From Clostridium ganghwense (lineage in GTDB: Bacteria; Bacillota; Clostridia; Clostridiales; Clostridiaceae), in contig NZ_JAPQES010000001.1 of NCBI RefSeq assembly GCF_026735165.1, forward strand, positions 248,001-312,000: 64,000 nucleotides of DNA, given 5' to 3'. The notes beneath the pieces are model-generated. The model had not been told where the DNA came from. It ran no database searches and saw nothing but the letters and a program-made list of their open reading frames with translations. Both the position numbers and the translations under genes were made by a program. Below are positions 1-9,744 of this stretch, one piece after another. Every line of letters begins with the position of its first letter. Position 1 is the stretch's first letter.

Positions 1-1
1 A

Positions 2-82
2 GAAGTTCCTTACTTAAGATGCCTAGCAGAAAATTATAGTCTTGAATCCACTATAGAATGGCTTCAACAAAACTGGTTTTAA
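2..82 (+). CDS. 3' fragment of an unidentified protein (partial)
   Basis: An open frame enters from the left edge and ends with TAA at 80-82. The 26 visible residues end in an aromatic-rich tail (TIEWLQQNWF) that looks like real coding sequence, and a hairpin follows at 151-178. Too little is present to name a family. It lies upstream of modABC on the same strand, so a link to molybdenum metabolism is possible but not shown. Confidence 0.55.
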   Translation, partial: EVPYLRCLAENYSLESTIEWLQQNWF

Positions 83-150
83 AATATTACACCATCACTG
101 TACCAAAGCTCTTGATAAATCACCAACAAATGTAAATAACCTAAATGTGA

Positions 151-178
151 AGCCCTAAATCTTAAAAGACTTAGGGCT
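151..178 (+). terminator. Hairpin after the partial left-edge gene
   Basis: AGCCCTAA...TTAGGGCT arms pair around a short loop with one internal mismatch. It separates the left-edge gene from modA. The following T-rich tract is weak, so termination may be partial. The rest of 83-361 shows no gene; it is AT-rich and presumably carries the modA promoter. Confidence 0.6.
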
Positions 179-361
179 CTATTACTGAAAAATTATACAA
201 TTTTTCTAGATAAAATCATAATTTCAAGAAATTTTTAGAAAAACTTACAATATAGTTAAATATTATACATTTATTGACCAAAAGCTTATATATTATACTT
301 GCACTAAATAATCATTACTCCTATATTAATAATATACAGTAAAAAATTGGGGGGATTAAAT

Positions 362-1165
362 ATGAAAAAACTTTTTAGTATTTTAATTATGTGTACTTTA
401 GTTTTAGGATTATTTGGATGTGGTAATTCTAAGGTAAAAGAGAGTACCGCTGCAGCAAGTAATGATAAAGAGAATTTAGATATAACAGTATCAGCTGCCG
501 CAAGTTTACATGAAGTATTAACTGAAATACAAAAAAAATATGAAGGAAAAACAGAGGCTAAGCTTTCAATTAACTTTGCATCTTCTGGTTCTTTACAAAA
601 ACAAATAGAACAAGGTGCCCCAGTAGACTTATTTTTATCAGCTTCAAAAAGTAAAATGGACAAGTTACAAGAAAAAGATCTAATTGATGTAGATACTAGA
701 GTTGATTTATTAAAAAACTCACTTGTTTTAATTGCATCTAAAGAATATAAAGATAAAATCAAGCAGCTTTCTGATATAAAAAATATGGATGTTAAAATAA
801 GTATTGGAGAACCTGAATCTGTTCCAGCAGGAAAATATGCAAAAGAAACTATGGAACATTATAAATTATGGGAACCTCTAAAGGATAAAATTGTATATGG
901 AAAAACTGTGAAACAAGTTGCTCAATATGTAGAAAGTGGCGAGGCAGTTGCTGGTATTGTTTATAATACAGATGTTGCTTTATTGGATAAAAGTTACAAA
1001 ATCCAAACCTTTGATGAAAAATCTCATAAGCCTATTGTATATCCAATGGCAATAGTAAAAAATAGTAAAAACAAACAAGGTGTAAAGAAATTCATGAAAT
1101 ATCTTTCTAGCAGTGAAGCCCATGATATGTTTGTAAAATTCGGATTTGATCCTATTAAAAAATAG
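362..1165 (+). CDS. modA: Molybdate ABC transporter, substrate-binding lipoprotein
   Basis: Captures molybdate (possibly tungstate) outside the membrane for the ModBC importer. The start at 362 is chosen over the in-frame ATG at 347 because a GGGGGG ribosome site lies just before it and the protein then begins with a lipoprotein signal (MKKL...LGLFGCG, lipobox Cys about residue 20). The mature part has ModA features: the SAAASLHEVL opening, FASSGSLQKQIEQGAPVDLF, and the VPAGKYAKE segment. About 267 residues, normal for the family. modB follows after 9 bp and modC after another 48 bp, so this is one operon. Confidence 0.95.
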   Translation: MKKLFSILIMCTLVLGLFGCGNSKVKESTAAASNDKENLDITVSAAASLHEVLTEIQKKYEGKTEAKLSINFASSGSLQKQIEQGAPVDLFLSASKSKMDKLQEKDLIDVDTRVDLLKNSLVLIASKEYKDKIKQLSDIKNMDVKISIGEPESVPAGKYAKETMEHYKLWEPLKDKIVYGKTVKQVAQYVESGEAVAGIVYNTDVALLDKSYKIQTFDEKSHKPIVYPMAIVKNSKNKQGVKKFMKYLSSSEAHDMFVKFGFDPIKK

Positions 1166-1174
1166 GTAATTATT

Positions 1175-1849
1175 ATGATATTAGAGCCAATTATTCTATC
1201 ATTAAAAGTAGCTTTTGTATCTACAATTTTTACATTTATAATTGGAATGTTACTTGCTAGAGTATTCACTAAATACAATTTTAAGGCAAAAGACATACTT
1301 GAATCCTTGATTATTTTACCGATGGTTCTTCCACCAACAATTACAGGGTATGGATTACTTATTTTGATGAGCAAAAGGTCTTTTTTAGGAAACTTTTTAT
1401 ACAACACATTTGATATAACCCTTATATTTACTCCAGCTGCTGCTTGTATTGCTGCGTCAGTGGTTTCAATACCTTTAATGTATCAAAGCTGTAAGGCTGC
1501 ATTTTTAAATATTGACCATATATACGAAAATGCTGCACGAACTCTTGGTGCAAGTGAATGGCGTATTTTCTGGAAAATAAGCTTTCCTCTCGCATGGCCA
1601 GGTATAGTAAGTGGAATAGTATTATCTTTTGCAAGAGCACTAGGAGAATTTGGTGCAACTCTTATGGTTGCAGGAAATATTCCTGGTAAAACTCAAACTA
1701 TTCCTACTGCAATATATTTCGCTGTAGATAATGGATATACAGAAGTAGCAAATACTCTTTTAGGAGTAGTTGTAGTCTTTAGCTTTGTTTTAATATTTGG
1801 TCTAAACGGATGGTTAAAAAAGAAAGACTACACTGAAACAAAGCCCTAG
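1175..1849 (+). CDS. modB: Molybdate ABC transporter permease
   Basis: Membrane subunit of the molybdate importer. It has several hydrophobic segments and the permease EAA-type loop near residues 120-155 (AARTLGASEWRIFWKISFPLAWPGIVSG), followed by RALGEFGATLMVAGNIPGKTQT, a ModB/CysT signature. The length of 224 residues is typical. It lies 9 bp after modA and upstream of modC. Confidence 0.95.
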   Translation: MILEPIILSLKVAFVSTIFTFIIGMLLARVFTKYNFKAKDILESLIILPMVLPPTITGYGLLILMSKRSFLGNFLYNTFDITLIFTPAAACIAASVVSIPLMYQSCKAAFLNIDHIYENAARTLGASEWRIFWKISFPLAWPGIVSGIVLSFARALGEFGATLMVAGNIPGKTQTIPTAIYFAVDNGYTEVANTLLGVVVVFSFVLIFGLNGWLKKKDYTETKP

Positions 1850-1897
1850 TATTTGAGAATTAATGATACATATATTAATTGATATCAGGAGGATTAA

Positions 1898-2563
1898 ATG
1901 ATACAGTTAGATATAATAAAAAAATTACACTATTTTGATTTAAAATGCAATTTAACCTTAGATAATGAAGTAGTTGCATTACAAGGATCTTCTGGTTCAG
2001 GGAAAACAACAATTTTAGATTGTATTTCGGGTATTAAAACTCCTGATAAAGGAATTATTAAAATAGATGATAAAACAATATTTTCATCTTTTAGTAATAT
2101 AAATTTACCAATAAGAGATAGACATATAGGCTATTTATTTCAAAACTATGCTTTATTTCCTCATATGACAGTAGAAGAAAACATATTGTTTGGAGTAAAA
2201 AATCAAAAGGATTATAATATGGATTATATAAAGTATATTACTGAAATCTTTAAAATTGAACATCTTAAAGATAGAAAGCCTAACCAGATATCAGGAGGAG
2301 AAAAACAACGAGTAGCATTGGCAAGATCACTAGCTGTAAAGCCAAATGTATTAATGCTTGATGAACCCTTTTCAGCATTAGATAAAACAACAAAGGAAAT
2401 AGTTTATAAAGAATTCCTAGAATATAAGAAAAATTTTAAAATAAGTATTCTTCTTGTTACTCATGATCCATATGAATCGGAATTGCTTGCAGATAGAATA
2501 GTAAGCATTAAAGACGGAATGTGTATTAATTGTAAAACAAATGAATTAAAATTATCGGTTTAA
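1898..2563 (+). CDS. modC: Molybdate ABC transporter ATP-binding protein (short form)
   Basis: ATPase powering ModB. Visible motifs are Walker A GSSGSGKTT (about residues 30-38), Q-loop LFQNYALFP, signature ISGGEKQRVALARSL, Walker B VLMLDEPFSALD and H-loop THD. At 221 residues it stops right after the nucleotide-binding domain and lacks the C-terminal Mop/TOBE molybdate-binding domain found in enterobacterial ModC. The ribosome site AGGAGG is 6 bases before ATG. Substrate assignment rests on the modAB neighbours. Confidence 0.92.
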   Translation: MIQLDIIKKLHYFDLKCNLTLDNEVVALQGSSGSGKTTILDCISGIKTPDKGIIKIDDKTIFSSFSNINLPIRDRHIGYLFQNYALFPHMTVEENILFGVKNQKDYNMDYIKYITEIFKIEHLKDRKPNQISGGEKQRVALARSLAVKPNVLMLDEPFSALDKTTKEIVYKEFLEYKKNFKISILLVTHDPYESELLADRIVSIKDGMCINCKTNELKLSV

Positions 2564-2575
2564 ATGATATTAAAG

Positions 2576-2615
2576 GCGAGTAAAATTATACTTACTTTAT
2601 AGTAATTTTACTCGC
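2576..2615 (+). terminator. Terminator of modABC
   Basis: GCGAGTAAAATTA pairs with TAATTTTACTCGC, followed by TATTTTATT. It lies 13 bp after the modC stop and could also serve the converging chemoreceptor gene. Confidence 0.85.
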
Positions 2616-2643
2616 TATTTTATTAATTAGATTTAGTAATTAG

Positions 2644-3825
2644 TTATTGATTCAATAAATCCATTCCATTTTGTAGTTCTTGTGCTATAGTTGCTAATTC
2701 TTGACTTACTTCAGATGCCCCTCCCACTGATCGACTTAAACTATCATTGTCTTCAACACTCTGTCTCAATAAGTTTTCATTTTTCTTCATACCATCAGCA
2801 AGAGATTTAGTTATATCATCCATTTCTTTTATATAAGCTAATAACTCTGTAATTCCTTTATCTCCAAGTGATAAATCATTCTCAGTTAAACTAAGATGTT
2901 TCACTACACCTTGTACTAAATTATTAATTTCATCTATATTATCCTTTATTTCTTTAGCAAATGTATTAGTATTTTCCGCAAGCTTTCGAATTTCACCAGC
3001 AACAACTGAAAATCCTTTGCCTGCTTCTCCCGCTCTTGCAGCTTCTATAGAAGCATTTAAAGATAGTAAATTAGTCTGTGAAGCAATTTGTTGTATTGCT
3101 GATATTATATTTGTAATCATCTCAGATTTCTGTTTTAATTCATCAGTTAACCCTACTGATACTTGCATTGACTTAGTCACTTCTCTCACTTTATCTTTAA
3201 CTTCAATTGCAAATGTATCACAATCATTTGCCTTTTTATGAACATTTATAGATAAGTCTAGACCTTCATTTACTCTTTCCAGCACTTCTGCCGATTTTCT
3301 ATTTATGTTCTTGGATAAATCAGCTGCCTCCTCAGATGATGCTGCTAATTCTTGAGACACAGCACTTAACTGCTCCGATTGTGAATTTATCGTCTCTATA
3401 GTTCTAGTACGTAGTTGGTTATCTCTTACAATTTCTACTATACCTATAAGTTCACCATCTTTATTGAAAATTCCAGAACTAGATATAAGTGAAGGATTTT
3501 TTTCACCGTTTTTTGTAATTATATAAGTAGCTACATCTCTTAAACATTCATGTTTTTCAGCACATTTTTGCACTGGACAATCTGAACAATAAGGAGTTTC
3601 AAATACATCTTTGCATTTAAGTCCTAATGCTTCTGATTCACTATAACCTGTAAGCTCCTGCATAATTTTAGGCCACATTATTATCTTATAATTCATATCC
3701 CTTACATAATATGGATCAGGTATTGCATTTACAATCCCTTCTAAAGTAGCCATTTTCCCCTCTAATTTAATTATTTTTTCACTTTCTTCTCTAATTTCAT
3801 TTTTAACTTTATTTCTTCTAAACAT
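2644..3825 (-). CDS. Soluble PAS-domain methyl-accepting chemotaxis protein
   Basis: Cytoplasmic chemoreceptor: no membrane segments. A short N-terminal coiled coil is followed by a PAS domain (about residues 30-140) and a methyl-accepting signalling domain with the conserved hairpin tip near residues 245-285 ([22 protein letters not shown]). The PAS domain carries a cysteine cluster (about residues 70-95, pattern C-x8-C-x2-CP-x3-C-x5-C), which suggests redox, Fe-S or metal sensing. The ligand is unknown. It is transcribed alone, convergent with modC. Confidence 0.9.
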   Translation of the reverse strand: MFRRNKVKNEIREESEKIIKLEGKMATLEGIVNAIPDPYYVRDMNYKIIMWPKIMQELTGYSESEALGLKCKDVFETPYCSDCPVQKCAEKHECLRDVATYIITKNGEKNPSLISSSGIFNKDGELIGIVEIVRDNQLRTRTIETINSQSEQLSAVSQELAASSEEAADLSKNINRKSAEVLERVNEGLDLSINVHKKANDCDTFAIEVKDKVREVTKSMQVSVGLTDELKQKSEMITNIISAIQQIASQTNLLSLNASIEAARAGEAGKGFSVVAGEIRKLAENTNTFAKEIKDNIDEINNLVQGVVKHLSLTENDLSLGDKGITELLAYIKEMDDITKSLADGMKKNENLLRQSVEDNDSLSRSVGGASEVSQELATIAQELQNGMDLLNQ

Positions 3826-3923
3826 AAATTACTCATCCTTATCTTTTAATAATTTATACTTTTAATACTTTTCTCTAGAAATTACCTTTTTCTTATTCAT
3901 GGTTGTTATCTTATTATAAATTT

Positions 3924-3963
3924 TGTCTTTTATTGTATTTTATTGTCTTTTATTGTATTTTGT
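3924..3963. repeat. Two 20-bp direct repeats upstream of the PAS chemoreceptor gene
   Basis: TGTCTTTTATTGTATTTTAT at 3924-3943 is followed directly by a copy differing at one base (3944-3963). They lie about 100-140 bp upstream of the 3825 start, within a 390-bp gene-free stretch (3826-4217) that otherwise shows only AT-rich DNA and one terminator. Confidence 0.8.
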
Positions 3964-4121
3964 TAACTATCTGTATAGTATAATACCATATTTGGTAAAT
4001 AAATTCATCTTTTTTAAATATCATTCATCAAAAAATATTAAAGACAATAAAAAAAATAAAGCCATTAAATATAACTGACTTTAAATTAATTTCTAAACTT
4101 AATTATTTTAGAAAAATCAAA

Positions 4122-4151
4122 AATTACGTTGAAAATAACTTCAACGTAATT
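4122..4151 (-). terminator. Terminator of the receiver/GGDEF-like gene
   Basis: A perfect 12-bp stem (AATTACGTTGAA / TTCAACGTAATT) with a six-base loop. On the minus strand it is followed by a T-rich run, 66 bp after the stop at 4218. Confidence 0.85.
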
Positions 4152-4217
4152 ATATGTATATTTACTTTTCAATATAGTTATAAATAAATTTTTATATTGA
4201 TACCTTAATCAAATTTA

Positions 4218-4997
4218 TTATCTATTATTTAATAATTTCTCAAGCAACGTATCCATATCACTACCATCTACTGGATACGTCACTGAAATATTCTCTATTT
4301 TAAAAGAATTTTCTTTGACTATCTTTGATTCAATAAATAAGTTATCTATTTTATCTTTTATAACTGATACATTTTTTTTACTGGCAAAAGGAAAAACACC
4401 AATAAAACTTTTTGAGCCAAACTTTACAAATAAATCCGTTTCCCAGAATAATTTTTTTAATTCTTTATATATTATGTTTGAATTATCAAACACTATATCT
4501 TTATTATCTGAATCTAATAAAAGCATTAATATTGAAACTGAATATTTACCCTTTGCTGCCTTTCTTAATTCCCCTGTTAAATAATCTTTAAAATTAATAT
4601 TTAAACTTTTTTCTTCAATATTTTCTTCTTTATGTAAATTTAAATGTTTTTTAATCTTATTTGTCAATATATCATCAGAACAAGGAATTATTATATAATC
4701 TACAGCTCCAGCCATAATTCCTCTTATTATAGTACTTCTTTTTTTATCTGCAGATAAGAAAATAATAGGAATATTAATATCTTTTTTTCTTAGTTTATCC
4801 ATTATTTCAAATGCATTTTCCGTTCCTAAATTAGTTTCCATTAATATTAAATCAACATTATTTTTTAATTTATATAATTCATTAAACAACTCTACTGAAT
4901 TTGATGCTTCAATTAAATTTATATCTAGTGAATTTAAAACCGTAATAATGTTCTGTCTTACATAAGATTTATTTTCTACTACAACTACATTTCCCAC
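4218..4997 (-). CDS. Degenerate response-regulator receiver with GGDEF-like C-terminal domain
   Basis: The N-terminal half folds like a CheY receiver (VVVVEN..., LILMETNLG, IIFLSADKK, GAVDYIIIPC), but the phospho-acceptor Asp is Glu (LMETN) and the acidic pair is EN. The C-terminal half resembles a diguanylate cyclase, but the GGDEF signature reads FGSKSF, so synthesis of c-di-GMP is unlikely. Probably a phosphorylation-independent protein-interaction module. The GTG start at 4997 is preferred to an upstream TTG because AAAGGAAG sits 7 bases before it. It appears monocistronic. Confidence 0.75.
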   Translation of the reverse strand: MGNVVVVENKSYVRQNIITVLNSLDINLIEASNSVELFNELYKLKNNVDLILMETNLGTENAFEIMDKLRKKDINIPIIFLSADKKRSTIIRGIMAGAVDYIIIPCSDDILTNKIKKHLNLHKEENIEEKSLNINFKDYLTGELRKAAKGKYSVSILMLLLDSDNKDIVFDNSNIIYKELKKLFWETDLFVKFGSKSFIGVFPFASKKNVSVIKDKIDNLFIESKIVKENSFKIENISVTYPVDGSDMDTLLEKLLNNR

Positions 4998-5079
4998 ACA
5001 ATTACTTCCTTTCCTATTATTACTATGCAAAATTTAGTATAACACATAAACGAATTATATATCTATTAAAACAATTAAA

Positions 5080-5106
5080 ACCACATTAAGTATTGACTCA
5101 ATGTGG
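5080..5106 (-). terminator. Terminator of the GntR gene
   Basis: ACCACATT / AATGTGGT arms with a 12-base loop, followed on the minus strand by TTTTAATTGTTTT. It lies about 60 bp after the gntR stop. Confidence 0.7.
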
Positions 5107-5167
5107 TAATGATTTCATATATCCTTATATAAAAATATATAATATAGTCTATAAAAAATTATTATTA

Positions 5168-5893
5168 CTAAAATCTTGAAGCTTTTTGTATAAATTTATA
5201 ACGATTGGATTTAAAATATGTTTCTGTATATTCAAATATAATTCCACTTTCAAGTATAGTCTGAGATTTTACCTTTAGAATTGGTGTGTTTTCTTTCATA
5301 TCTAATAGAGTTTTAATGGGTTCTTCTATAATCTCTGGAACTATTTCCTGTATACTTTCCTTTATTCTCTCTTTTCTAACTTCTTCTACATATGTATACT
5401 TAGACCCTTTTAAATCATCTCCAGTTAAATTGGGGAATAGTTTAACAGGCAGATATGATCTTTCAAAAATCACACACTCATCATCTACACATCTTAATCT
5501 TTCAACTAAATATACTGATTCTCCTGGATTACTTTCTAATTTCTCTATTATTACATCTTGAGCATCTATAACTTCAAACTTTATAACTTTATTATTAGGT
5601 TTCTTATTTAATTCAAGTATTTCTTCCGTAAATCCTTTTAATTTATATGCATCATGTCTAAGTTTAAAATCTGCTACAAAAGTTCCTATACCACGTTTTT
5701 TATATAAATACCCTTCCTCTACAAGAGTATTTATTGCCTGTCTAATTGTCATTCTACTTACTTTATATTTTTCAGCTAGTGAACCTTCTGAAGGTATTGT
5801 CTTACCTATTTCAAACTCTCCTTTTTCTATTTTGCGTTTAAGGCTATCTGAAATTTGACTATATATCGGTTTTGTTGAATTTTTATCTAGCAC
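5168..5893 (-). CDS. GntR/HutC-family regulator (UTRA domain) of the divergent phospho-glucosidase gene
   Basis: The N-terminal winged helix (PIYSQISDSLKRKIEKGEFEIGKTIPSE..., SRMTIRQAINTLVEEGYLYKKRGIGTFV) is followed by a UTRA effector-binding domain from about residue 85. Such proteins usually bind a sugar phosphate and repress sugar-use genes. The GTG at 5893 is chosen because AAGGAG lies 8 bases upstream; the GTG at 5902 overlaps that ribosome site. It is divergent from the GH4 gene at 6077, whose promoter overlaps an inverted repeat, so local repression is likely. Confidence 0.9.
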   Translation of the reverse strand: MLDKNSTKPIYSQISDSLKRKIEKGEFEIGKTIPSEGSLAEKYKVSRMTIRQAINTLVEEGYLYKKRGIGTFVADFKLRHDAYKLKGFTEEILELNKKPNNKVIKFEVIDAQDVIIEKLESNPGESVYLVERLRCVDDECVIFERSYLPVKLFPNLTGDDLKGSKYTYVEEVRKERIKESIQEIVPEIIEEPIKTLLDMKENTPILKVKSQTILESGIIFEYTETYFKSNRYKFIQKASRF

Positions 5894-5985
5894 AAAACTC
5901 ACTCCTTATTCATTATCGCCCTTAATTATAACAGATAAATCAAGTAATGTTAAATAAAAACTAGCAGCACTTTACTTCTAAAACA

Positions 5986-6014
5986 TTGACAAAAAGAACA
6001 AAATAAAATACAAT
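5986..6014 (+). promoter_or_regulatory. Sigma-A promoter of the 6-phospho-alpha-glucosidase gene
   Basis: TTGACA (5986-5991), a 17-bp spacer and TACAAT (6009-6014) are near consensus. Predicted start is about 6021, inside the operator at 6018-6035. Confidence 0.85.
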
Positions 6015-6017
6015 ACA

Positions 6018-6035
6018 TGTATAGACGTCTAGACA
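6018..6035. promoter_or_regulatory. Candidate GntR/HutC operator
   Basis: TGTATAGACGTCTAGACA is an inverted repeat with one mismatched pair, resembling operators of NagR/DasR/TreR-type GntR regulators (TGGTCTAGACCA-like). It covers the predicted transcription start, a repressing position. Confidence 0.7.
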
Positions 6036-6076
6036 ACTAATTTTGAAATTATTTTATTCTTTGAGGAGGAATAAAA

Positions 6077-7396
6077 ATGAAAAAATATACTATTGTTATT
6101 GTTGGTGGAGCAAGCAGCTATACTCCTGGAATAGTAAGAAGTATAATGAATGCTTATACTAAAATGCCACTAAAAAAATTAATTTTACAGGATATTGATG
6201 AAGAGAATTTAGAAATCATGGGTAAATATCTAAAAATTATGTTTAGAGATGAGAACTTTCCTGCTGAAGTAACATGGACTACTAATCGTAAAGAAGCCTT
6301 TGAAGGAGCAGACTTTATTTTTACTCAAATTAGAACTGGTGGACTTGAAATGCGTGAAAAAGATGAAAAAGTATCTTTGGCCCATGGATTAGTAGGACAA
6401 GAAACATGTGGACCTGGTGGCTTTGCTTTTGCAATGAGAAGTATACATCCTATGGTTAAAATAACTAAAGATGTAGTAAAATATGCACCAGATGCATGGA
6501 TTATAAATTACTCAAATCCTCTACCTATTTTAGCTGAAGCAATTAGAAGAGAAGTTCCACAATCTAAATCATTATTTATTTGTGATATGCCTATAGTTCA
6601 GCAAATGGCAATGGCTGCTACTCTTGGATACGAAGAAAAAGATTTAACTTTTGGATACTTTGGATTAAATCATTTTGGTTGGTTTACTTCAATTAAAAAT
6701 AAAGAAGGAGAAGAATTACTTCCTAAATTAAAAGAAATTCTTTTAAGCGACAAAGGAATAACTCTTGTAGACTTTGGACACCTAGACGACAGCTGGGTAA
6801 AAACATTTAATAATATATCAAAAGGAGTTAAAGCTTTTCCTGAATATATACCTCTTACTTACATGCAGTATTACTATTTCCCTGAAGCAATGGTTAAAAA
6901 ATCAAATCCAAACTATACTCGTGCAAATGAAGTAATGGATGGAAGAAGAAAGAGAACTTTTGAAGAATGTAAAGCTGTTATTGAAGCTGATTCTACAAAA
7001 GGATTTACTCACAATTTAGATGCTCATGGTGACTTCATTGTTGACCAAGCTGTTGCAATAGCTCACGATACAAATGAAAGATTTATGGTTAACATAGTAA
7101 ATAACGGTTCTTTCTCTAACATGGATAATGACATTGTTATAGAAACGTTTGGTACCATAGGCGAAAATGGTGCCGAAGTTAATAAATCAATTGAAATTCC
7201 TGAATTTTATAAATCTTTAATGGTTACTCAAAACACTTATGAAAAATTAACTGTAGATGCTGCACTTGAAGGTTCATATCAAAAAGCACTAAAAGCTTTA
7301 GCTCTAAATGCAACTGTACCTTCTGTTCCTAAAGCAAAAGAAATTTTAGATGCTCTTATTGAAGCAAATAAATGTTATTTCCCTAAACTAAAATAA
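6077..7396 (+). CDS. 6-phospho-alpha-glucosidase, glycoside hydrolase family 4
   Basis: NAD+- and divalent-metal-dependent cytoplasmic enzyme that splits phosphorylated alpha-glucosides (maltose 6'-phosphate type) made by PTS uptake. The N-terminal Rossmann motif is VIVGGASSYTPGIV. The Cys-Asp-Met-Pro motif at residues 169-172 (CDMPI) is the signature reported for alpha-specific GH4 enzymes, and His199 (LNHFGW) is the metal ligand region. Full length at 439 residues. No PTS gene is adjacent; the maltose-type PTS at 52356 could supply the substrate. GAGGAGG ribosome site. Controlled by the divergent GntR gene. Confidence 0.9.
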   Translation: MKKYTIVIVGGASSYTPGIVRSIMNAYTKMPLKKLILQDIDEENLEIMGKYLKIMFRDENFPAEVTWTTNRKEAFEGADFIFTQIRTGGLEMREKDEKVSLAHGLVGQETCGPGGFAFAMRSIHPMVKITKDVVKYAPDAWIINYSNPLPILAEAIRREVPQSKSLFICDMPIVQQMAMAATLGYEEKDLTFGYFGLNHFGWFTSIKNKEGEELLPKLKEILLSDKGITLVDFGHLDDSWVKTFNNISKGVKAFPEYIPLTYMQYYYFPEAMVKKSNPNYTRANEVMDGRRKRTFEECKAVIEADSTKGFTHNLDAHGDFIVDQAVAIAHDTNERFMVNIVNNGSFSNMDNDIVIETFGTIGENGAEVNKSIEIPEFYKSLMVTQNTYEKLTVDAALEGSYQKALKALALNATVPSVPKAKEILDALIEANKCYFPKLK

Positions 7397-7403
7397 ATAA
7401 TAA

Positions 7404-7434
7404 ATAGGCGTAAAATCTTAGATTTTACGCCTAT
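7404..7434. terminator. Bidirectional terminator between GH4 and chemoreceptor genes
   Basis: ATAGGCGTAAAATC / GATTTTACGCCTAT, 14-bp perfect stem with a TTA loop, between convergent genes. Confidence 0.9.
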
Positions 7435-7456
7435 TTATTAAATTACTGATTAACTA

Positions 7457-9583
7457 TTATAATTTAAATTTATTGATTTCTCCTGTCATTTTTTCTGTCA
7501 TATTATTTAATGTTTGTGCAGCTGAAGTTACTTCTTCTGTAGAAGCACTCATTTCTTCTGATGATGCAGCTATTTCTTCGCTTGATGCTGAAACCTCCTC
7601 TGAAACAGCTGAGGCTTCTTCCACTTTTTCTACGATATTATCTTTTTTACTATTTATATTTAAAGCTGAATTATCTACAACTTCTATTTGTGGAATTATT
7701 TCATCTATAGCACTTATTATTTCCTTAAATGAATTTATTGCAATATTTATGTCTTTATTTTGATTATGTAATTCCCCATTTACTACATCAGTAGTTTGTA
7801 CCATATTATCTGTATCTTCTAATATTTTATTTACCAAGCCATTTATATCTTCTGCAGAAGATTTTGACTGTTCAGCAAGCTTTCTTATTTCATCTGCAAC
7901 TACTGCAAATCCTTTTCCCGCTTCTCCTGCCCTTGCCGCTTCAATAGCTGCATTTAAAGCAAGTAAATTAGTCTGATCTGCAATATTATTTATTAAGTTT
8001 GATATTTCATTTATTTTGCTTATATTTGTATTCAATGATGTAATCTTTAAAATCAATTCTTGGAAAGAATCTCTTACATTTACAACTGTTTCTACTACTA
8101 CCTGCATATTATTGTTACTTTTATCAGCTACAGTTTGAACCCCTTTAGCGTTTATATCAATTTCTTTTATTGCTTGTACAATACTTTCTAATTCTTCACT
8201 AAACTCATTCAATATTTTGCTAGTATCTATTAAACCTTCTGCTTGTTCTCCTGAGCCTCTTGCTACCTCTTGTATTGCATTTGATACATTTTCAGATGAA
8301 GATGACATTTCCTGTGATACACTAGCTAAATTATTAGCTTCATCATTAATATTATCAAAATTTTGTTTTATATTCCCTATAAACTGCCTTAAAGTTCTTC
8401 TTGTATTTAATAACGCCCTTGCCATAACTCCTGTTTCATCTTTATAATCTAACATAAATTCACAACTTGAATCATATTCTAAATCTAATTGTTCAGTTTT
8501 ATTAAGTAACTCTGTTACTTTTAAAATTGGTTTAGAAATATTTTTACCTAAAAATAACCCAATAATGCTTACAATGAATACACCAACAATCGCTAATAAA
8601 ATCATAAACCACCTTAAAGACTCCATTTGAGTAAATATTTCTGATTTTGATGCTGTAAGAACTATAACATCTCCATTAGATACCTTTGCAAAGCTCATTA
8701 TTTTATCTTCACCATTATATTTGCACTCAACTAATGCCGATTTTTGTTTATTCATTATTTCAGTTATAAAAGTAAAAGCTCCATCTCCTATTTTTGCCAT
8801 ATTGTCTTCCATTGTTAAAGTTGGATGTACTAAATAGTTATATTTGTCATCTAATAAGAAAGCATATCCATTATCATATACTTTAATATTATTTATATCA
8901 TCTTTAAAAATTTTAAAATCAAGATCAGCACCAATTACCCCTATTAATTTATCATCAACATATAAAGGAACTACGTATGAGATAATTTCAGTATTATATG
9001 CTTTCCAAAAGTAAGGCTTTAACCAAATTGGTTTTTTCTCTTTTGCTGCAGTATAATACCAGCTCATTTTTTCTGAGTTTTCCTTAAATTCCTCTATACT
9101 AAACATATCTTCTCTTTTTAATTGTCCATTTTTCATTGAAAAATTTATATCATAAGCTTTTCCTATTAAATCTGGATTAAAAACTGCATATATACTTAAT
9201 GCCTTACTTTCTTTCATAACTTCCTTAACTATTTGTGAAATTACCTTATCAAATTCTTTAGCATACTCTTCATCGTTTTTTAAACTTATAGGATCAAAAT
9301 AACCAAATATATTATCACTCAATGATTGAATAGAGCTTTCTGACTTTTGAAGTATTAAATTAAATTTATTTGCTTTACTTTCACATAACAATTCGAGATT
9401 TTTTTTAGCTTCTTTTTCTATTATTTTTGAACTTCTACTTATATTTATGGTTGTTAAAATAAAAGAAAGCATAAATACTAAAACAGTAATAGCTAAAGTA
9501 ATTTTTGTACTTATTTTTCTAAACTTTAAGATTTCTGTAAGCTTTTTTCTAGATTCCTTTTTGCTTTTTGATTCTTTTAACAT
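7457..9583 (-). CDS. Methyl-accepting chemotaxis protein with double-Cache sensor
   Basis: Membrane chemoreceptor of 708 residues. It has a cytoplasmic N-terminus rich in Lys, TM1 at about residues 28-50, and an extracellular Cache region with the segments [18 protein letters not shown] and [22 protein letters not shown]2 is near residues 325-345, then HAMP and the signalling domain with the tip [22 protein letters not shown]. dCache domains often bind amino acids or carboxylates; the ligand here is unknown. GGAGAG ribosome site. Its upstream region has paired direct repeats but no recognisable SigD promoter. Confidence 0.93.
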   Translation of the reverse strand: MLKESKSKKESRKKLTEILKFRKISTKITLAITVLVFMLSFILTTINISRSSKIIEKEAKKNLELLCESKANKFNLILQKSESSIQSLSDNIFGYFDPISLKNDEEYAKEFDKVISQIVKEVMKESKALSIYAVFNPDLIGKAYDINFSMKNGQLKREDMFSIEEFKENSEKMSWYYTAAKEKKPIWLKPYFWKAYNTEIISYVVPLYVDDKLIGVIGADLDFKIFKDDINNIKVYDNGYAFLLDDKYNYLVHPTLTMEDNMAKIGDGAFTFITEIMNKQKSALVECKYNGEDKIMSFAKVSNGDVIVLTASKSEIFTQMESLRWFMILLAIVGVFIVSIIGLFLGKNISKPILKVTELLNKTEQLDLEYDSSCEFMLDYKDETGVMARALLNTRRTLRQFIGNIKQNFDNINDEANNLASVSQEMSSSSENVSNAIQEVARGSGEQAEGLIDTSKILNEFSEELESIVQAIKEIDINAKGVQTVADKSNNNMQVVVETVVNVRDSFQELILKITSLNTNISKINEISNLINNIADQTNLLALNAAIEAARAGEAGKGFAVVADEIRKLAEQSKSSAEDINGLVNKILEDTDNMVQTTDVVNGELHNQNKDINIAINSFKEIISAIDEIIPQIEVVDNSALNINSKKDNIVEKVEEASAVSEEVSASSEEIAASSEEMSASTEEVTSAAQTLNNMTEKMTGEINKFKL

Positions 9584-9690
9584 GAGTTTCTTCTCTCCTT
9601 TTGAAATAGCTTTCTATGAAATACAATGCTTATTTACTATTGTCTATTAGATATAACGCACCATTTCATATAATACATACTATTTCTGTA

Positions 9691-9725
9691 TATTTCAACA
9701 TTTTTTCCTATGTTTCAACATTTTT
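9691..9725. repeat. Two near-identical direct repeats, 20-bp period, upstream of chemoreceptor gene
   Basis: TATTTCAACATTTTTT at 9691-9706 and TGTTTCAACATTTTT at 9711-9725, about 110-140 bp before the chemoreceptor start. The 20-bp period is about two helical turns. Confidence 0.65.
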
Positions 9726-9744
9726 CTATTTGCTCACAATAAAA

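Noticed and set aside
347-361. Upstream ATG as start of modA
   Set aside because: The GGGGGG ribosome site lies inside this extension, and the lipoprotein signal begins at the ATG at 362.
304-762. Long minus-strand open frame opposite modA
   Set aside because: It has low-complexity composition, no ribosome site, and is fully antisense to a clear modA. Similar antisense frames elsewhere were also left out.
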